A DNA stretch of 64,000 nucleotides from Fodinibius salsisoli (GTDB lineage: Bacteria; Bacteroidota; Rhodothermia; Balneolales; Balneolaceae): the NCBI RefSeq assembly GCF_026229185.1, contig NZ_JAGGJA010000003.1, forward strand, positions 62,001 to 126,000, read 5' to 3'. Below, one piece after another: positions 1 to 8,946 of this stretch; the first letter of the stretch is position 1, and the number at the start of each line of letters is the position of its first letter. Both the position numbers and the translations under genes were made by a program. The notes under the pieces are model-generated. The model saw only the letters and a list, made by a program, of their open reading frames with translations, had not been told where the DNA came from and searched no databases.

Positions 1-489
1 ACCTCTGCGCTGGACGGTGCCACGCTGCAGATGATCAGTCACGGAGTGGTAACCGGGCTCCTGTTCCTGCTGGTAGGTGCACTGCAAGATCGCACGCAGA
101 CACGGGAAATGACAGAGATAAGTGGTCTTTTGAAAACATACCCGGTATTAAGCGGGCTGTTCATTGTAGCAGCTTTTGCCTCGCTGGGTCTACCCGGGCT
201 GGCCCACTTTCCCGCCGAATTTCAGATTTTTCTGGGTGGTTTTAGTGCATATCCGGTTGCCACGGGATTTATTATCCTGGGTCTCCTTATTACCACCGGG
301 CTGTACCTCCGGGCCATTCAGAGCGTATTCATGGGTAATCCGGAGAAAGAAATTGACAGTAAAGGTGACCTTGACGCCCGTGAGCTGTGGGCTACGGTAC
401 CACTGATTGCGGCCATTTTTATCATCGGTATCTACCCCGACTTACTGCTTTCAATTATTCACGCAACGACCGAATTGATAGGGTTTTGA
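1..489 (+). CDS. nuoM: NADH-quinone oxidoreductase subunit M, 3' part
   Basis: The reading frame is open from base 1, so the gene begins before the window; only about 160 C-terminal residues are seen. The piece starts with a GATLQMISHG stretch, a conserved transmembrane motif of the Mrp-antiporter-like NuoM/ND4 subunit, and has several further hydrophobic helices. NuoM is one of the proton-pumping membrane-arm subunits of Complex I in the inner membrane. It ends with TGA at 487-489, three bases before the nuoN start, which is the usual nuo operon order. The identification rests on the helix motif and on the adjacent nuoN. Confidence 0.9.
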   Translation, partial: TSALDGATLQMISHGVVTGLLFLLVGALQDRTQTREMTEISGLLKTYPVLSGLFIVAAFASLGLPGLAHFPAEFQIFLGGFSAYPVATGFIILGLLITTGLYLRAIQSVFMGNPEKEIDSKGDLDARELWATVPLIAAIFIIGIYPDLLLSIIHATTELIGF

Positions 490-492
490 CCT

Positions 493-1854
493 ATGACTAA
501 AGACCTGCTGCTCATAATGCCTCAAATTGCAGTATTGCTTACGGCTATAGGCTCGCTCATAGCCGAAATGATGGGCAAGCCCCGTGGAAGTCTGTGGACG
601 CTTATTATTGGCATGCTTGCCGCTACTGGGGTAGCTATCTCAAAAATTGGAACTATAACCACCGCTTTTTCGAATACCTTTCGGGTTGATTACCTGAGCT
701 TGTGGGCTGTTATTATTCTTAGTATCACAAACATATTCATTGCCGTACTGGCCCGCAGTGAGCTGAAAAATACGTACCGGGAAGGTACCGTTTATAGCCT
801 GCTGGTCTTTTCGTTGCTCGGTGCATTAATCATGACCGGGGCTGGCGACATCATGTTTGTGGTGTTAGGCATTCTCATCAGTACCCTTGCGGGCACAGCC
901 TTAATCGCCTACAACAAAACCGACCCCGCCACAGAGGGTGCTTTCAAATACTATATTTACGGTTCGGTGACGGGGGCAGTCATGCTCTTTGGACTGACCT
1001 TTTGGGTGGGCATTATCGGAAGCACCTATCTTTCGGCACTGAATAATCCGGAGTTGAGTTCGCTGGCCGTTATTTTTGGCTTCATAACTCTACTGATTGG
1101 CATTGGCTACGCGGGATCGCTGGTACCGTTTCATTTTTGGACCCCCGATGCCTTTGAGGCTTCACCCGTTTCTATTGCGGCTTATCTGTCGGTGGTGCCC
1201 AAGGTCGGGGCCATCTTTGCGCTTGCACAGGTGGCAAGGGAGTTGCCGGTGGAGATGCTCAATTGGCCGCTGCTTTTGGGAGTGATCGCCGTGCTCTCGA
1301 TGACCTTTGGGAACGTAGTCGCTCTCTGGCAGGATAATATAGTGCGCTTGCTGGCATATTCCACTATTGCGCAGGCCGGCTATTTTTTACTGGGTGTGGT
1401 AGCCATTCAACAGAATCAACTGGCTGTCAACGCCCTGGTTGTATTCGGGATTGCCTATGCGGTAATGAATGTTGGGGCCTTTGCCATCGTACAGAGCTGT
1501 GGTACCCAATTAAAAGACTTTAACGGGTGGGCCAAACAGAAGCCCTGGCAGGCAGTTGGCATGACGATTTTCCTTTTGTCGTTGGTGGGAGTTCCGCCGC
1601 TGGCCGGATTTGCCGGAAAATTTCTACTGTTCGGGGCAGCGCTCGACGGAGGATACACCTGGCTGGCAGTGGCGGCTATTATCAACAGCGTAATTTCACT
1701 GGCGGTATACCTGCGCATCATTGTACCGACCTACTTTAATGAACCGAAACCGGAACCCATACAATCAACCAAGCCCGGTATACGTCTGGTGTGGATTAGT
1801 ACTTTTGTGTTGACGATTGCGGTCGGGCTCGGACTTCAGTGGTTCCTCGTATAG
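493..1854 (+). CDS. nuoN: NADH-quinone oxidoreductase subunit N
   Basis: A 453-residue, highly hydrophobic protein with about 14 predicted membrane helices, the normal size for NuoN/ND2. The central part carries the antiporter-family signature around VPFHFWTPDAFEASP (residues about 213-227), then the usual lysine-bearing helix (LSVVPKVGA). Together with NuoM it forms part of the proton-pumping membrane arm of Complex I. The ATG at 493 follows the nuoM stop by three bases, so the two are co-transcribed and probably translationally coupled. It looks intact and is the last nuo gene; the next gene is unrelated. Confidence 0.95.
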   Translation: MTKDLLLIMPQIAVLLTAIGSLIAEMMGKPRGSLWTLIIGMLAATGVAISKIGTITTAFSNTFRVDYLSLWAVIILSITNIFIAVLARSELKNTYREGTVYSLLVFSLLGALIMTGAGDIMFVVLGILISTLAGTALIAYNKTDPATEGAFKYYIYGSVTGAVMLFGLTFWVGIIGSTYLSALNNPELSSLAVIFGFITLLIGIGYAGSLVPFHFWTPDAFEASPVSIAAYLSVVPKVGAIFALAQVARELPVEMLNWPLLLGVIAVLSMTFGNVVALWQDNIVRLLAYSTIAQAGYFLLGVVAIQQNQLAVNALVVFGIAYAVMNVGAFAIVQSCGTQLKDFNGWAKQKPWQAVGMTIFLLSLVGVPPLAGFAGKFLLFGAALDGGYTWLAVAAIINSVISLAVYLRIIVPTYFNEPKPEPIQSTKPGIRLVWISTFVLTIAVGLGLQWFLV

Positions 1855-1923
1855 TTCATTTAAACTTTAATCTGATCATGCAGTCTCTTTACTTTCATCC
1901 TAATCAATTAATGGTCATTTATT

Positions 1924-2463
1924 ATGGAAAATAACAGCAATAGCTCAGCAAACTACTTAAAATTCTTCGCAATGATAGTTACCGCGATGGTTGCGATGTT
2001 CTTTCTCATGTACACTAATTCCTATCAAATTTTAGATCACGCATGGTTCAGCGAAGAGCGGTTGTTTATGACTTTGGTCATGGGTGGTTCCATGATGATT
2101 ATCATGCTGGCGTTTATGCTTCAAATGTATAAAAGCAGCAGGATGAATATTGCTATTTTCATTGGCGGTGCTTTATTGCTGATAGGCTCGATCTGGCTGT
2201 CACGCAGTCAGGCAACGATCGATGACGTTGACTATATGGAGGGCATGATTCCACACCATTCGATAGCAATTCTGACCAGCGAGCGTGCCGGTATTGAAGA
2301 CCCTCGCGTAAAGAAACTGGCAAAGGCTATTATGGATGCGCAACGTAAAGAAATTAAAGAGATGGAATGGCTGATTAATGATATCAGGGAAAACGGAATT
2401 GCAGAAACGGAAGAGGAGGCCAAAGCACGAGCGGTACCGAAATTCGCCCCAACACCAGAGTAA
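1924..2463 (+). CDS. DUF305-family membrane protein
   Basis: A 179-residue protein with three hydrophobic segments in the first 90 residues, then a soluble domain. That domain carries the DUF305 hallmark YMEGMIPHHSIAI (about residues 104-116) and continues as a long charged helix. DUF305 proteins often occur with copper and other metal-resistance genes; the Met/His motif suggests metal binding but no reaction is established. It is separated from nuoN by 69 bases and followed seven bases later by a channel-like gene, so these two probably form a pair. Family assignment is good; function is inferred. Confidence 0.8.
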   Translation: MENNSNSSANYLKFFAMIVTAMVAMFFLMYTNSYQILDHAWFSEERLFMTLVMGGSMMIIMLAFMLQMYKSSRMNIAIFIGGALLLIGSIWLSRSQATIDDVDYMEGMIPHHSIAILTSERAGIEDPRVKKLAKAIMDAQRKEIKEMEWLINDIRENGIAETEEEAKARAVPKFAPTPE

Positions 2464-2469
2464 CTAAAG

Positions 2470-3531
2470 TTGACAGGCGAAACATACGGTTTCTATACCC
2501 AGATATTCGATTATCATATTATGATACATGAACTATATCTTATCGCCGGCATCTTCATCGTTTTTGTCACAGCCTGCGACTTTTTTTACACGACGGTATC
2601 TTTTAACGGAGCCGGTGTCTTAGCCCGATCAGTATCAAATGGAATTGCCACACTATTTCTATGGACGAACAAAAAAACCAGCAGTCGGTACATGTTAAAA
2701 TTCTCTGGGATGATACACATCCTCGCGCAGGTTGCATTATGGATTAGCCTATTGTGGTTCGGACTTTTCTTGATATTTATGGGGAGTCCTGATTCTGTTC
2801 TTCACGCTCCGACCGGGACAACTGCCAGCGCCATCAATAAGTTCTATTTCAGTGGGTATGTATTATCCACACTTGGCAACGGGCAGTATATTCCCAACGG
2901 CGGCGGATGGCAAGTTACTGTAGCGGCCTTCTCCTTTGCCGGCTTTATTTTTATCACCACCGCAATGACCTACCTGATGAACCTGACGTCGGCAGTCATT
3001 CACAAGCGCAAGCTGAGCCTTTTCATTTCTAATTTGGGTGAAACTCCCGAAGAGATTCTTGTTAACAGTTATACCGGTGATGGATTTGAACGATTAACCA
3101 GGGTGACCCCCGACTTACAACAAATGATCAATGAACACAGCCAAAATCACTATGCCCATCCGGGCGTACACTACTTTTACAGTGTTACGCGGGCTGAATC
3201 GCTTTCCCTTAATCTTGCAAATCTGGACGAGGCTCTCACTATCTTGGAGCACCGAATCGAAAAAGGAAAGGCACCGATTCAGGATTTGATTCCTCTGCGC
3301 GACGCGATTGATAAATTTTTAGATACCATGGAGCATCATTTCATCCGGAGCTTCAAAATTGAGGAAACCTATGCCCTTGATATCAGTTATCTTCAGGAAA
3401 AGGGTATTCCCCTGAACGTAGAATTATCAGACGAATTACCCATCAAAAAGCGCCGGTCGCAGCTGACCGGACTGTTCCAAAGTACGGGCTGGAGCTGGGA
3501 ACATATTTACGCGAGGGAAGATGTCCAATAA
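2470..3531 (+). CDS. ion-channel-like membrane protein
   Basis: A 353-residue protein with about four hydrophobic segments in the first 180 residues and a soluble cytoplasmic C-terminus of about 170 residues. Between two helices lies YFSGYVLSTLGNGQYIPNG (about residues 130-148), placed like the pore helix and filter of two-TM potassium channels. The filter is TLGNG rather than TVGYG, so the ion selectivity is uncertain. The frame opens with TTG at 2470, seven bases after the DUF305 gene. An in-frame ATG at 2521 is an alternative start that would remove 17 residues; no strong ribosome site decides between them. Likely an ion-channel family protein of unknown ion. Confidence 0.65.
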   Translation: MTGETYGFYTQIFDYHIMIHELYLIAGIFIVFVTACDFFYTTVSFNGAGVLARSVSNGIATLFLWTNKKTSSRYMLKFSGMIHILAQVALWISLLWFGLFLIFMGSPDSVLHAPTGTTASAINKFYFSGYVLSTLGNGQYIPNGGGWQVTVAAFSFAGFIFITTAMTYLMNLTSAVIHKRKLSLFISNLGETPEEILVNSYTGDGFERLTRVTPDLQQMINEHSQNHYAHPGVHYFYSVTRAESLSLNLANLDEALTILEHRIEKGKAPIQDLIPLRDAIDKFLDTMEHHFIRSFKIEETYALDISYLQEKGIPLNVELSDELPIKKRRSQLTGLFQSTGWSWEHIYAREDVQ

Positions 3532-3604
3532 AATTCCCAGGTCAGAGCATCTATTGATTTTAAATAATATTTGATTACATTTAAGTAGAATATGGATCGA
3601 TATT

Positions 3605-4000
3605 ATGGGTAAGAATTCAACATCAACGCTCCTTGTATTGGTGGCCATATTTGCGACCAACATGACGTTGCAGATATGCTGCCATCAGGATTGGTCAACG
3701 CTTGTTGGCCATGAGCATCCCGCTAAAAAAGCGGCCCATAGCCATTCGCACGATCACAGCAAGAATACAGATGATGCATCTAATAAAGAAGAATGTGGTT
3801 CCCACAAATTCAAAGAATTAGTTACCGCCGATAAGCTTGTTGCGAGCCACAACCTGCCTGTCAGGTCGTATATCCCACCTTTTAGCAAGCCATTGATAAG
3901 CGGCTCGGCCGGGCGACCGGGAAATAGCTTGTTTCGATTGATATTTTTCAATAAGATTGGTCCGCCAATCCATCTTTTAAATAGCGTTTTCTTGAATTAG
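3605..4000 (+). CDS. small secreted His-rich protein
   Basis: A 131-residue protein with an N-terminal hydrophobic stretch that looks like a signal peptide or anchor and ends near ICCHQDW. It is followed by a His-rich run (HEHP, HSHSHDHS) and a further cysteine. The C-terminal part is basic and hydrophobic. Histidine clusters suggest binding of metal ions in the periplasm. Three other small Cys/His secreted proteins occur in this window (36193-36474, 56441-56779, 59113-59523), each next to metal genes. No family can be named with confidence. Confidence 0.55.
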   Translation: MGKNSTSTLLVLVAIFATNMTLQICCHQDWSTLVGHEHPAKKAAHSHSHDHSKNTDDASNKEECGSHKFKELVTADKLVASHNLPVRSYIPPFSKPLISGSAGRPGNSLFRLIFFNKIGPPIHLLNSVFLN

Positions 4001-4163
4001 CCGTTCTCTTTCTGCCCGTTCCTCGCGGGTTAACTATATCCTACTGTTTACAGTTTAATTTCTTAAGACAAGCTGTCTTTTGGGTGTTATTACGTTATAG
4101 CTAATGACACTGTATGGATCCAGTTATTCTATTACAATTTAAATTAAAAGAAAGAGATATGTT

Positions 4164-5300
4164 ATGGAACTCATACCCGAATGGGCACCCAATCTTCACC
4201 CGATGGTGGTGCATTTCCCCATTGCCATTTTAACTATTGCGATATTTTTTGACTTCGTTTCGTTTTTTCTTCCAAGAAAGAAAAAATGGTGGACCGAAGA
4301 AGCGACCGCTTTTCTGTACGGTGTAGGAGCTGTTGCAGCTATTATTGTTTATTACACCGGAACGCTCGCCGCGGACAGCGTAACGCTGCCGGCCGAAGCC
4401 CAACCGGTACTCACCGAACACGCCGATTGGGCCTGGTTGACCCTCTGGTTTTATGGGGTCTATGCGGTATTGCGGATTGTCGCTACCTGGTGGGCCAGCC
4501 CCATCCACCGCCTGAAACTTCATGTCGGCTTTTTTCTGTTGTCCTTGATGGGCATGTACTTTTTGTACCAGACCGGTGATCACGGGGCCCAAATGGTGTT
4601 TAAGCACGGCGTAGGTGTGCAGGCCGTTGACGTGGAAAACCCCGTGCAGCATGATCACTCCGAACACGGTGAAAGTAAAGATGACCATTCAGAAAGTGAG
4701 GAAGGCCAAAGCCCTGGTGAGGAGACAGACACTTCCGGGGCAACCTCATTTAGCACAAATGAAAACGGCAACTGGATCTGGAATATTGAGCAAAATGCGG
4801 TTACCGCTCTGCAGCAAAACTTCGAGTGGCTTTCCGGTAGTGCCGAATCCGTAAACGCCGAAGCGGTGGAAGTAGAAGACAGTCATGCACTCTCGTTCTC
4901 GGGAGATAATCTCAGCGCATTTTTTTCCGGTGATCAATCCTATGAAACCGAGCAGATCGATTATTATGTAGATATGGCTTCGTTTGACGGCACTGCCTGG
5001 TTCGTCAGCCATGTGCAGGATCAAAACAACTACGACTTTGTCTCCATTGCTTCCGGTGGCACGGTAAAACAGGGTCGCATGATCAATGGTGAACCACAAA
5101 TATTTGAAGAAGGGAGTGTGGATGTGTCCCAGCTGCTCTTCGTGCGGGTGGTGGGCAACGGAACCCACTTTCGGGGCTACATCAATGAAGAAATGGTGGT
5201 GCACGGCCACGGCGATGCGCCCAAGCCCGGCCGCATAGGTCTAAAAATGAATGGTAGTGGGACTTTGTTGCTACAGAAAATGAGTGTCACACAACTATGA
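4164..5300 (+). CDS. DUF2231 membrane domain fused to a jelly-roll domain
   Basis: A 378-residue protein in two parts. Residues about 1-140 are a four-helix membrane domain of DUF2231 type; the start NLHPMVVHFPIAI with its two histidines is the family hallmark and resembles quinol/heme-type helix pairs. A linker of about 40 residues rich in His, Glu and Asp follows. Residues about 200-378 look like a secreted beta-sandwich of LamG/DUF1080 type (repeated FSGD..., a YVDMASFDGTAWFVSH segment, and a conserved C-terminal strand). The fusion probably presents the sandwich in the periplasm on a membrane anchor. Both halves read in one uninterrupted frame. Role unknown. Confidence 0.65.
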   Translation: MELIPEWAPNLHPMVVHFPIAILTIAIFFDFVSFFLPRKKKWWTEEATAFLYGVGAVAAIIVYYTGTLAADSVTLPAEAQPVLTEHADWAWLTLWFYGVYAVLRIVATWWASPIHRLKLHVGFFLLSLMGMYFLYQTGDHGAQMVFKHGVGVQAVDVENPVQHDHSEHGESKDDHSESEEGQSPGEETDTSGATSFSTNENGNWIWNIEQNAVTALQQNFEWLSGSAESVNAEAVEVEDSHALSFSGDNLSAFFSGDQSYETEQIDYYVDMASFDGTAWFVSHVQDQNNYDFVSIASGGTVKQGRMINGEPQIFEEGSVDVSQLLFVRVVGNGTHFRGYINEEMVVHGHGDAPKPGRIGLKMNGSGTLLLQKMSVTQL

Positions 5301-5374
5301 CCCTCACTTCCTTTGTACTTTACATTATTTACATGAAATAAACAAAAACTGAATTCTAACTCAATTAAATCGTT

Positions 5375-6166
5375 ATGACTTCCTTATCTCCTAAATTATC
5401 GCTTTTACTGATGCTTATATTGCCATTGGCAGCGTGCAATGATGATGCAACGGGCCCGGCCGGCAATCAACCTTCATTGACTGTTGAATCGCAGGGAACC
5501 TTCGAAGGAAATCAAGTAGTGATCCCTGAACTAGCCATCACTCAATCCGGATGGGTGGTTATTCACCGCTCTAATGCCGCCGGAACCGGACCGATGGTAC
5601 CCCCTATTATTGGAAAGACGAAAATCGAAACGGGAACCAGTACCGACGTACGAATCCAACTTGAGGAGAGTGTAGCTAATGACGAGCAGCTTTTTGCAAT
5701 GCTGCACAAGGATACCGGTGTAGCGGGCGAATATGAATTTAACGGTTCAAACACCCCTGACCAACCCTTCACCGTAGAAGGCGAAATAGCTGCTAAGTCC
5801 TTTACGATTACGCAGACCAATCCCGAACTGACGAGCGTTCCTGACCAACCCAATGACGGTGCCTTTGAAGTGGACGTGAATGCCGCTGAAGATGGCTGGC
5901 TGGTACTGCACCAAGCTAACAGTTCCGGCAACGGTCCCGGGCGGGTTGTTGGAAGTGCAATGGTTAGTGCCGGCACAAACAGCGACGTATCTATTGCTCT
6001 GAACGAGGGAGAATCCGTTAGCACCGGTGAAACGTTATTTGCGATGCTACATTACGATACCGGAACCAAAGGGGAATACGAGTTTGACGGGCAAAATGGG
6101 CTGGATTTGCCCGTGGTATTTGATGGAAACGTGGTGGTTAAACCCTTTACGATTGAGGCTAATTAA
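5375..6166 (+). CDS. lipoprotein with two tandem DUF7282-like domains
   Basis: A 263-residue secreted protein. The N-terminus is a lipoprotein signal ending in a lipobox LPLAAC (Cys at about residue 21). The mature part is two copies of one domain of about 110 residues. Each copy has a GWVVIH or GWLVLH strand, a G..TDV or N.SDV strand, then a LFAML.H/K.DTG motif and EYEF-NG. This pattern resembles the DUF7282 beta-sandwich known mainly from haloarchaea. The role is unknown; an exposed lipoprotein is inferred. It follows the DUF2231 fusion in the same direction after 74 bases. Confidence 0.6.
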   Translation: MTSLSPKLSLLLMLILPLAACNDDATGPAGNQPSLTVESQGTFEGNQVVIPELAITQSGWVVIHRSNAAGTGPMVPPIIGKTKIETGTSTDVRIQLEESVANDEQLFAMLHKDTGVAGEYEFNGSNTPDQPFTVEGEIAAKSFTITQTNPELTSVPDQPNDGAFEVDVNAAEDGWLVLHQANSSGNGPGRVVGSAMVSAGTNSDVSIALNEGESVSTGETLFAMLHYDTGTKGEYEFDGQNGLDLPVVFDGNVVVKPFTIEAN

Positions 6167-6258
6167 TCTAATTGACTTGGAGTCCAGGCAAGTTATGCGC
6201 CCTTATAGCTTACAGGAGTGGTAAGGATGCGGTAATATTTAATGAACAGACAAGACAT

Positions 6259-6441
6259 ATGACTGCGAAAAAAAGCCAACGACAACAACATAACGACAAC
6301 CTACAACCCGATACTATAACAGCAGCAGATGTCAGCTACCGCGAGGAAGACTGGCTAAAACTAAAAAAGCGATTGGACAGAATGGAAGCCCCAGGATCTC
6401 CATCCCTCCCTACGCTTATAGAACAATTGAAGAAAAGTTAG
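6259..6441 (+). CDS. small hypothetical protein
   Basis: An open frame of 60 codons from ATG 6259. The product is charged and hydrophilic, with a helical second half (REEDWLKLKKRLDRME) and a lysine-rich C-terminus. The same frame can be extended upstream to 6172, but that extension looks non-coding. I do not recognise it. It may be a small cytoplasmic protein or a chance frame; the gap to the next gene (6442-6715) shows no convincing gene. Confidence 0.3.
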   Translation: MTAKKSQRQQHNDNLQPDTITAADVSYREEDWLKLKKRLDRMEAPGSPSLPTLIEQLKKS

Positions 6442-6715
6442 CTGTCAAAGGTCATTGGATTACATAGCAGAATCGAAGGGAAAAGAAGGATGTTAACAGC
6501 ATGCTCTTTGGACCAAATAAGCATAAATGATGAAAGATATGCACCCGCATTCGGCCTTTAGTTTCCTTCACTATGTGATTGCTAAGGTATTGGAAGGTGG
6601 AGCAGCAGGCTTATCAGTACGTAACAATTTATAGTTTTCCCTTGAGCAGGGAAACAATAGCTTCCCAAAATACAAGGGCTTCAGTTTAAGTTAAGTTAGG
6701 TATAAGAGTATACAT

Positions 6716-8536
6716 ATGATGATTCAGGAAAAAATAAAGCTGGTAATATGGGATCTGGATGAAACATTATGGGAGGGCGTACTAAGCGAAGACTCCGTTT
6801 CATTCAGACCTGAAAAGAAACAAATAATAACGACTTTGGCAGACAGGGGGATCATGAACTCCATCTGCTCAAAGAATGATTTCAATGAAACCAAAGCATA
6901 TTTACAAAATAAGGGTATCTGGAACTATTTTATCTTTCCCCGGATCAGCTGGCAGCCCAAAGGGAAAATGATCAGGGAAATTATAAACCTGTGTCAATTC
7001 AGGCCACAAAATGTACTTTTTATTGATGATAACCATTTGAACCTGGAGGAAGCCAAATTTTATAACAAGGAATTAAATATTAAAAAACCCTCGTTTATTG
7101 ACGAGATCCTCAGCCACCCAAAGTTGCAGGGGAAAGACGACCCTGATCATTCCAGGTTAAATCATTATAAGATACTGGAAGACAAACACCAGTCGAGAAG
7201 CGAGTATTCGGACAACCTGGATTTTTTAAAAGAATGTGATATACAGGCGACTATCATTTCGAGTTGCAATCCGCATGCAGATCGAATCCACGAATTAATA
7301 CAACGAACCAATCAGCTCAATTATACCAAAAAGAGAATCACTAAAAGCCGGCTTCAAGAGATTATTCACGACGGTCGTTACAACTGCGGCTGCATTCGTG
7401 TGGAGGATAAATTTGGGCATTATGGAATCGTAGGGTTTTATGCCCTCAGAAAGAATAAATTAGAACATTTTGTATTTTCCTGCCGGATTTTAAATTTGGG
7501 CGTAGTACAGGCGGTTTATAAGTGGTTGGATGAACCCGAAGTGAATGTGAAGCCAAGCGTGTCGGAGGAGTTAACCTTGTTTGAGACTCCCGACTGGATT
7601 GAGATCAAAAACAAATCACATTGGGAAAATAACAGCCCACAAGAAGCACAAAATGAAGGCGTAGATAAAGCCAACATTTTACTAAAAGGCGGATGTGATT
7701 TAAAGCAGATTGTTCATTATTTAACCTATAACAATATTGATGTCAGGACCGAATTCAACTATCCGTCGGAACAAGGGGGTATCATTCACAATGAGCATAC
7801 AGAAATACTGAAGTCGATAGATAACCTTAGCCGGGAAGAGAAAGCGTATTTAATTGATAAGCTCCCCTTTTATGATGGAAAAGTATTTGATACCGAAATG
7901 TTCTCTAGCAACCTTGATATCGTTATTTATAGCGTGCTGATGGATTATACGCAGGGGGTATATGTGCATAAAGAAAATAAGGACCTTAAGGTCACCTATG
8001 GTGACTTTGAGGGACCGATTACTTCTGGCAATATCGGCTTTAAATATAATGACCGGGTTGAAGCCAAAGAATTTCGAAATTATTTTACCCAACATTTTGA
8101 TTTTCTTGGATGTCTTTCTGAGAATGAATTTTATGAAAACTTACGATGGTTGAGAGGCAAGCTACATCCAGAAACCTATCTCATTTTTCTTAATGGCAGT
8201 GAAGTGGAATTTGAGGGTAACACCCCGAAGAATAGATTTTTGCATCATAAAAAAATGAATACTGTATTGCGTGAATTTGTCAATGAGAGCCATAAAACCA
8301 GGTTGATAGATGTTAATGAATTTCTATCGGGCCAGAAGGATTTGAGAGATAGTGAACTCCACTACACCCGGCCGGTGTACAAAAAAATATCAGAAGAACT
8401 CACCCGCCAGGTTAATGAGGTCTGTGATACCGAGGAACAGGTAACCAATAACGTGTATTATTTTTGGCGGCGCTTAAAAAACAGTATGAGGAACAGACTA
8501 AAGAAAGCTAAGCGAAAAAGGAGTAATAGGTCTTAA
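6716..8536 (+). CDS. FkbH-like HAD-IIIC protein with C-terminal SGNH-like domain
   Basis: A 606-residue protein. Residues about 8-150 form a HAD-superfamily domain with the catalytic motif VIWDLDETLWEGVL (nucleophile Asp and Asp+2) and a later acidic motif VLFIDDN, as in FkbH-like proteins that load glyceryl or similar units onto carrier proteins. Residues about 150-290 fit an acetyltransferase-like extension. Residues about 390-580 look like an SGNH-hydrolase fold with a final DSELHYTRPVY segment. The codon use is AT-rich compared with the metal genes on either side and no biosynthetic partner is nearby, so it is probably a transferred, isolated gene. The two-domain reading is moderately sure. 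Confidence 0.7.
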   Translation: MMIQEKIKLVIWDLDETLWEGVLSEDSVSFRPEKKQIITTLADRGIMNSICSKNDFNETKAYLQNKGIWNYFIFPRISWQPKGKMIREIINLCQFRPQNVLFIDDNHLNLEEAKFYNKELNIKKPSFIDEILSHPKLQGKDDPDHSRLNHYKILEDKHQSRSEYSDNLDFLKECDIQATIISSCNPHADRIHELIQRTNQLNYTKKRITKSRLQEIIHDGRYNCGCIRVEDKFGHYGIVGFYALRKNKLEHFVFSCRILNLGVVQAVYKWLDEPEVNVKPSVSEELTLFETPDWIEIKNKSHWENNSPQEAQNEGVDKANILLKGGCDLKQIVHYLTYNNIDVRTEFNYPSEQGGIIHNEHTEILKSIDNLSREEKAYLIDKLPFYDGKVFDTEMFSSNLDIVIYSVLMDYTQGVYVHKENKDLKVTYGDFEGPITSGNIGFKYNDRVEAKEFRNYFTQHFDFLGCLSENEFYENLRWLRGKLHPETYLIFLNGSEVEFEGNTPKNRFLHHKKMNTVLREFVNESHKTRLIDVNEFLSGQKDLRDSELHYTRPVYKKISEELTRQVNEVCDTEEQVTNNVYYFWRRLKNSMRNRLKKAKRKRSNRS

Positions 8537-8542
8537 ATACGG

Positions 8543-8557
8543 ACCTATTTTATAGGT
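8543..8557 (+). terminator. weak hairpin after the FkbH-like gene
   Basis: A six-base stem (ACCTAT with ATAGGT) and a three-base loop lie seven bases after the stop codon and are followed by a short T-rich stretch. The stem is AT-rich and an alternative pairing with upstream bases exists, so termination is only plausible. Confidence 0.35.
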
Positions 8558-8700
8558 TCAGTAAATTTTTATATCCCAAATAGAATAATACATAAGTATG
8601 AAAATAATCGACAACTATTCCGAGGATAAGGAGAGCACATCAATTCTAATAGCCGTTGGCCTCTTTCCCTTAGGAGAGGGGCTTGTCCAGAAGATCCGAT

Positions 8701-8755
8701 TTGTCACATAGGGGCCCTTATATAAAATTAACCACTATACTATAACCCTATCTTT
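8701..8755 (+). promoter_or_regulatory. shared regulatory element E1
   Basis: This stretch begins TTGTCACATAGGGG and continues TTATATAAAATT. It matches the first half of element E2 (reverse strand, 19386-19480) and more weakly E3 (reverse strand, 36818-36894). The middle is a dyad (ATAGGG/CCCTTAT) placed between a possible -35 (TTGTCA) and an A/T-rich -10. This is the arrangement of a regulated promoter. It lies in the 410-base gap (8537-8946) in front of the HMA/P-type ATPase operon; the rest of that gap holds the MerR-type promoter at 8871 and no gene that I can see. Confidence 0.4.
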
Positions 8756-8870
8756 GCAGTGAAGAAATAAACTCGGACTGACAGTGAATCCTCTGCATAA
8801 TCATCATTCCAAATAAAAAAGAGCGAGGCAGAACATCTGTAGCACGAAAACAGAAATAATTGATTTTTTC

Positions 8871-8902
8871 TTGACTCTGGACCATGGTACAGGGCTTATA
8901 TT
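8871..8902 (+). promoter_or_regulatory. MerR-type promoter/operator 1
   Basis: TTGACT (8871-8876) and TATATT (8897-8902) are separated by 20 bases. The spacer contains a 16-base dyad, CTGGACCATGGTACAG (8877-8892), palindromic except for one mismatched pair. Over-long spacers with a central dyad are diagnostic of promoters activated by MerR-family proteins. The same structure recurs at 12933-12964. The likely activator is the MerR encoded at 14855-15316. It would drive the operon starting at 8947. Confidence 0.75.
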
Positions 8903-8946
8903 AGGTAACAGAATTGTGTTATCAATGATAACTAACTGTTACAGCT

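Noticed and set aside
6442-6715. 33-codon frame near 6527
   Set aside because: It lacks context, and the composition gives no support for coding.
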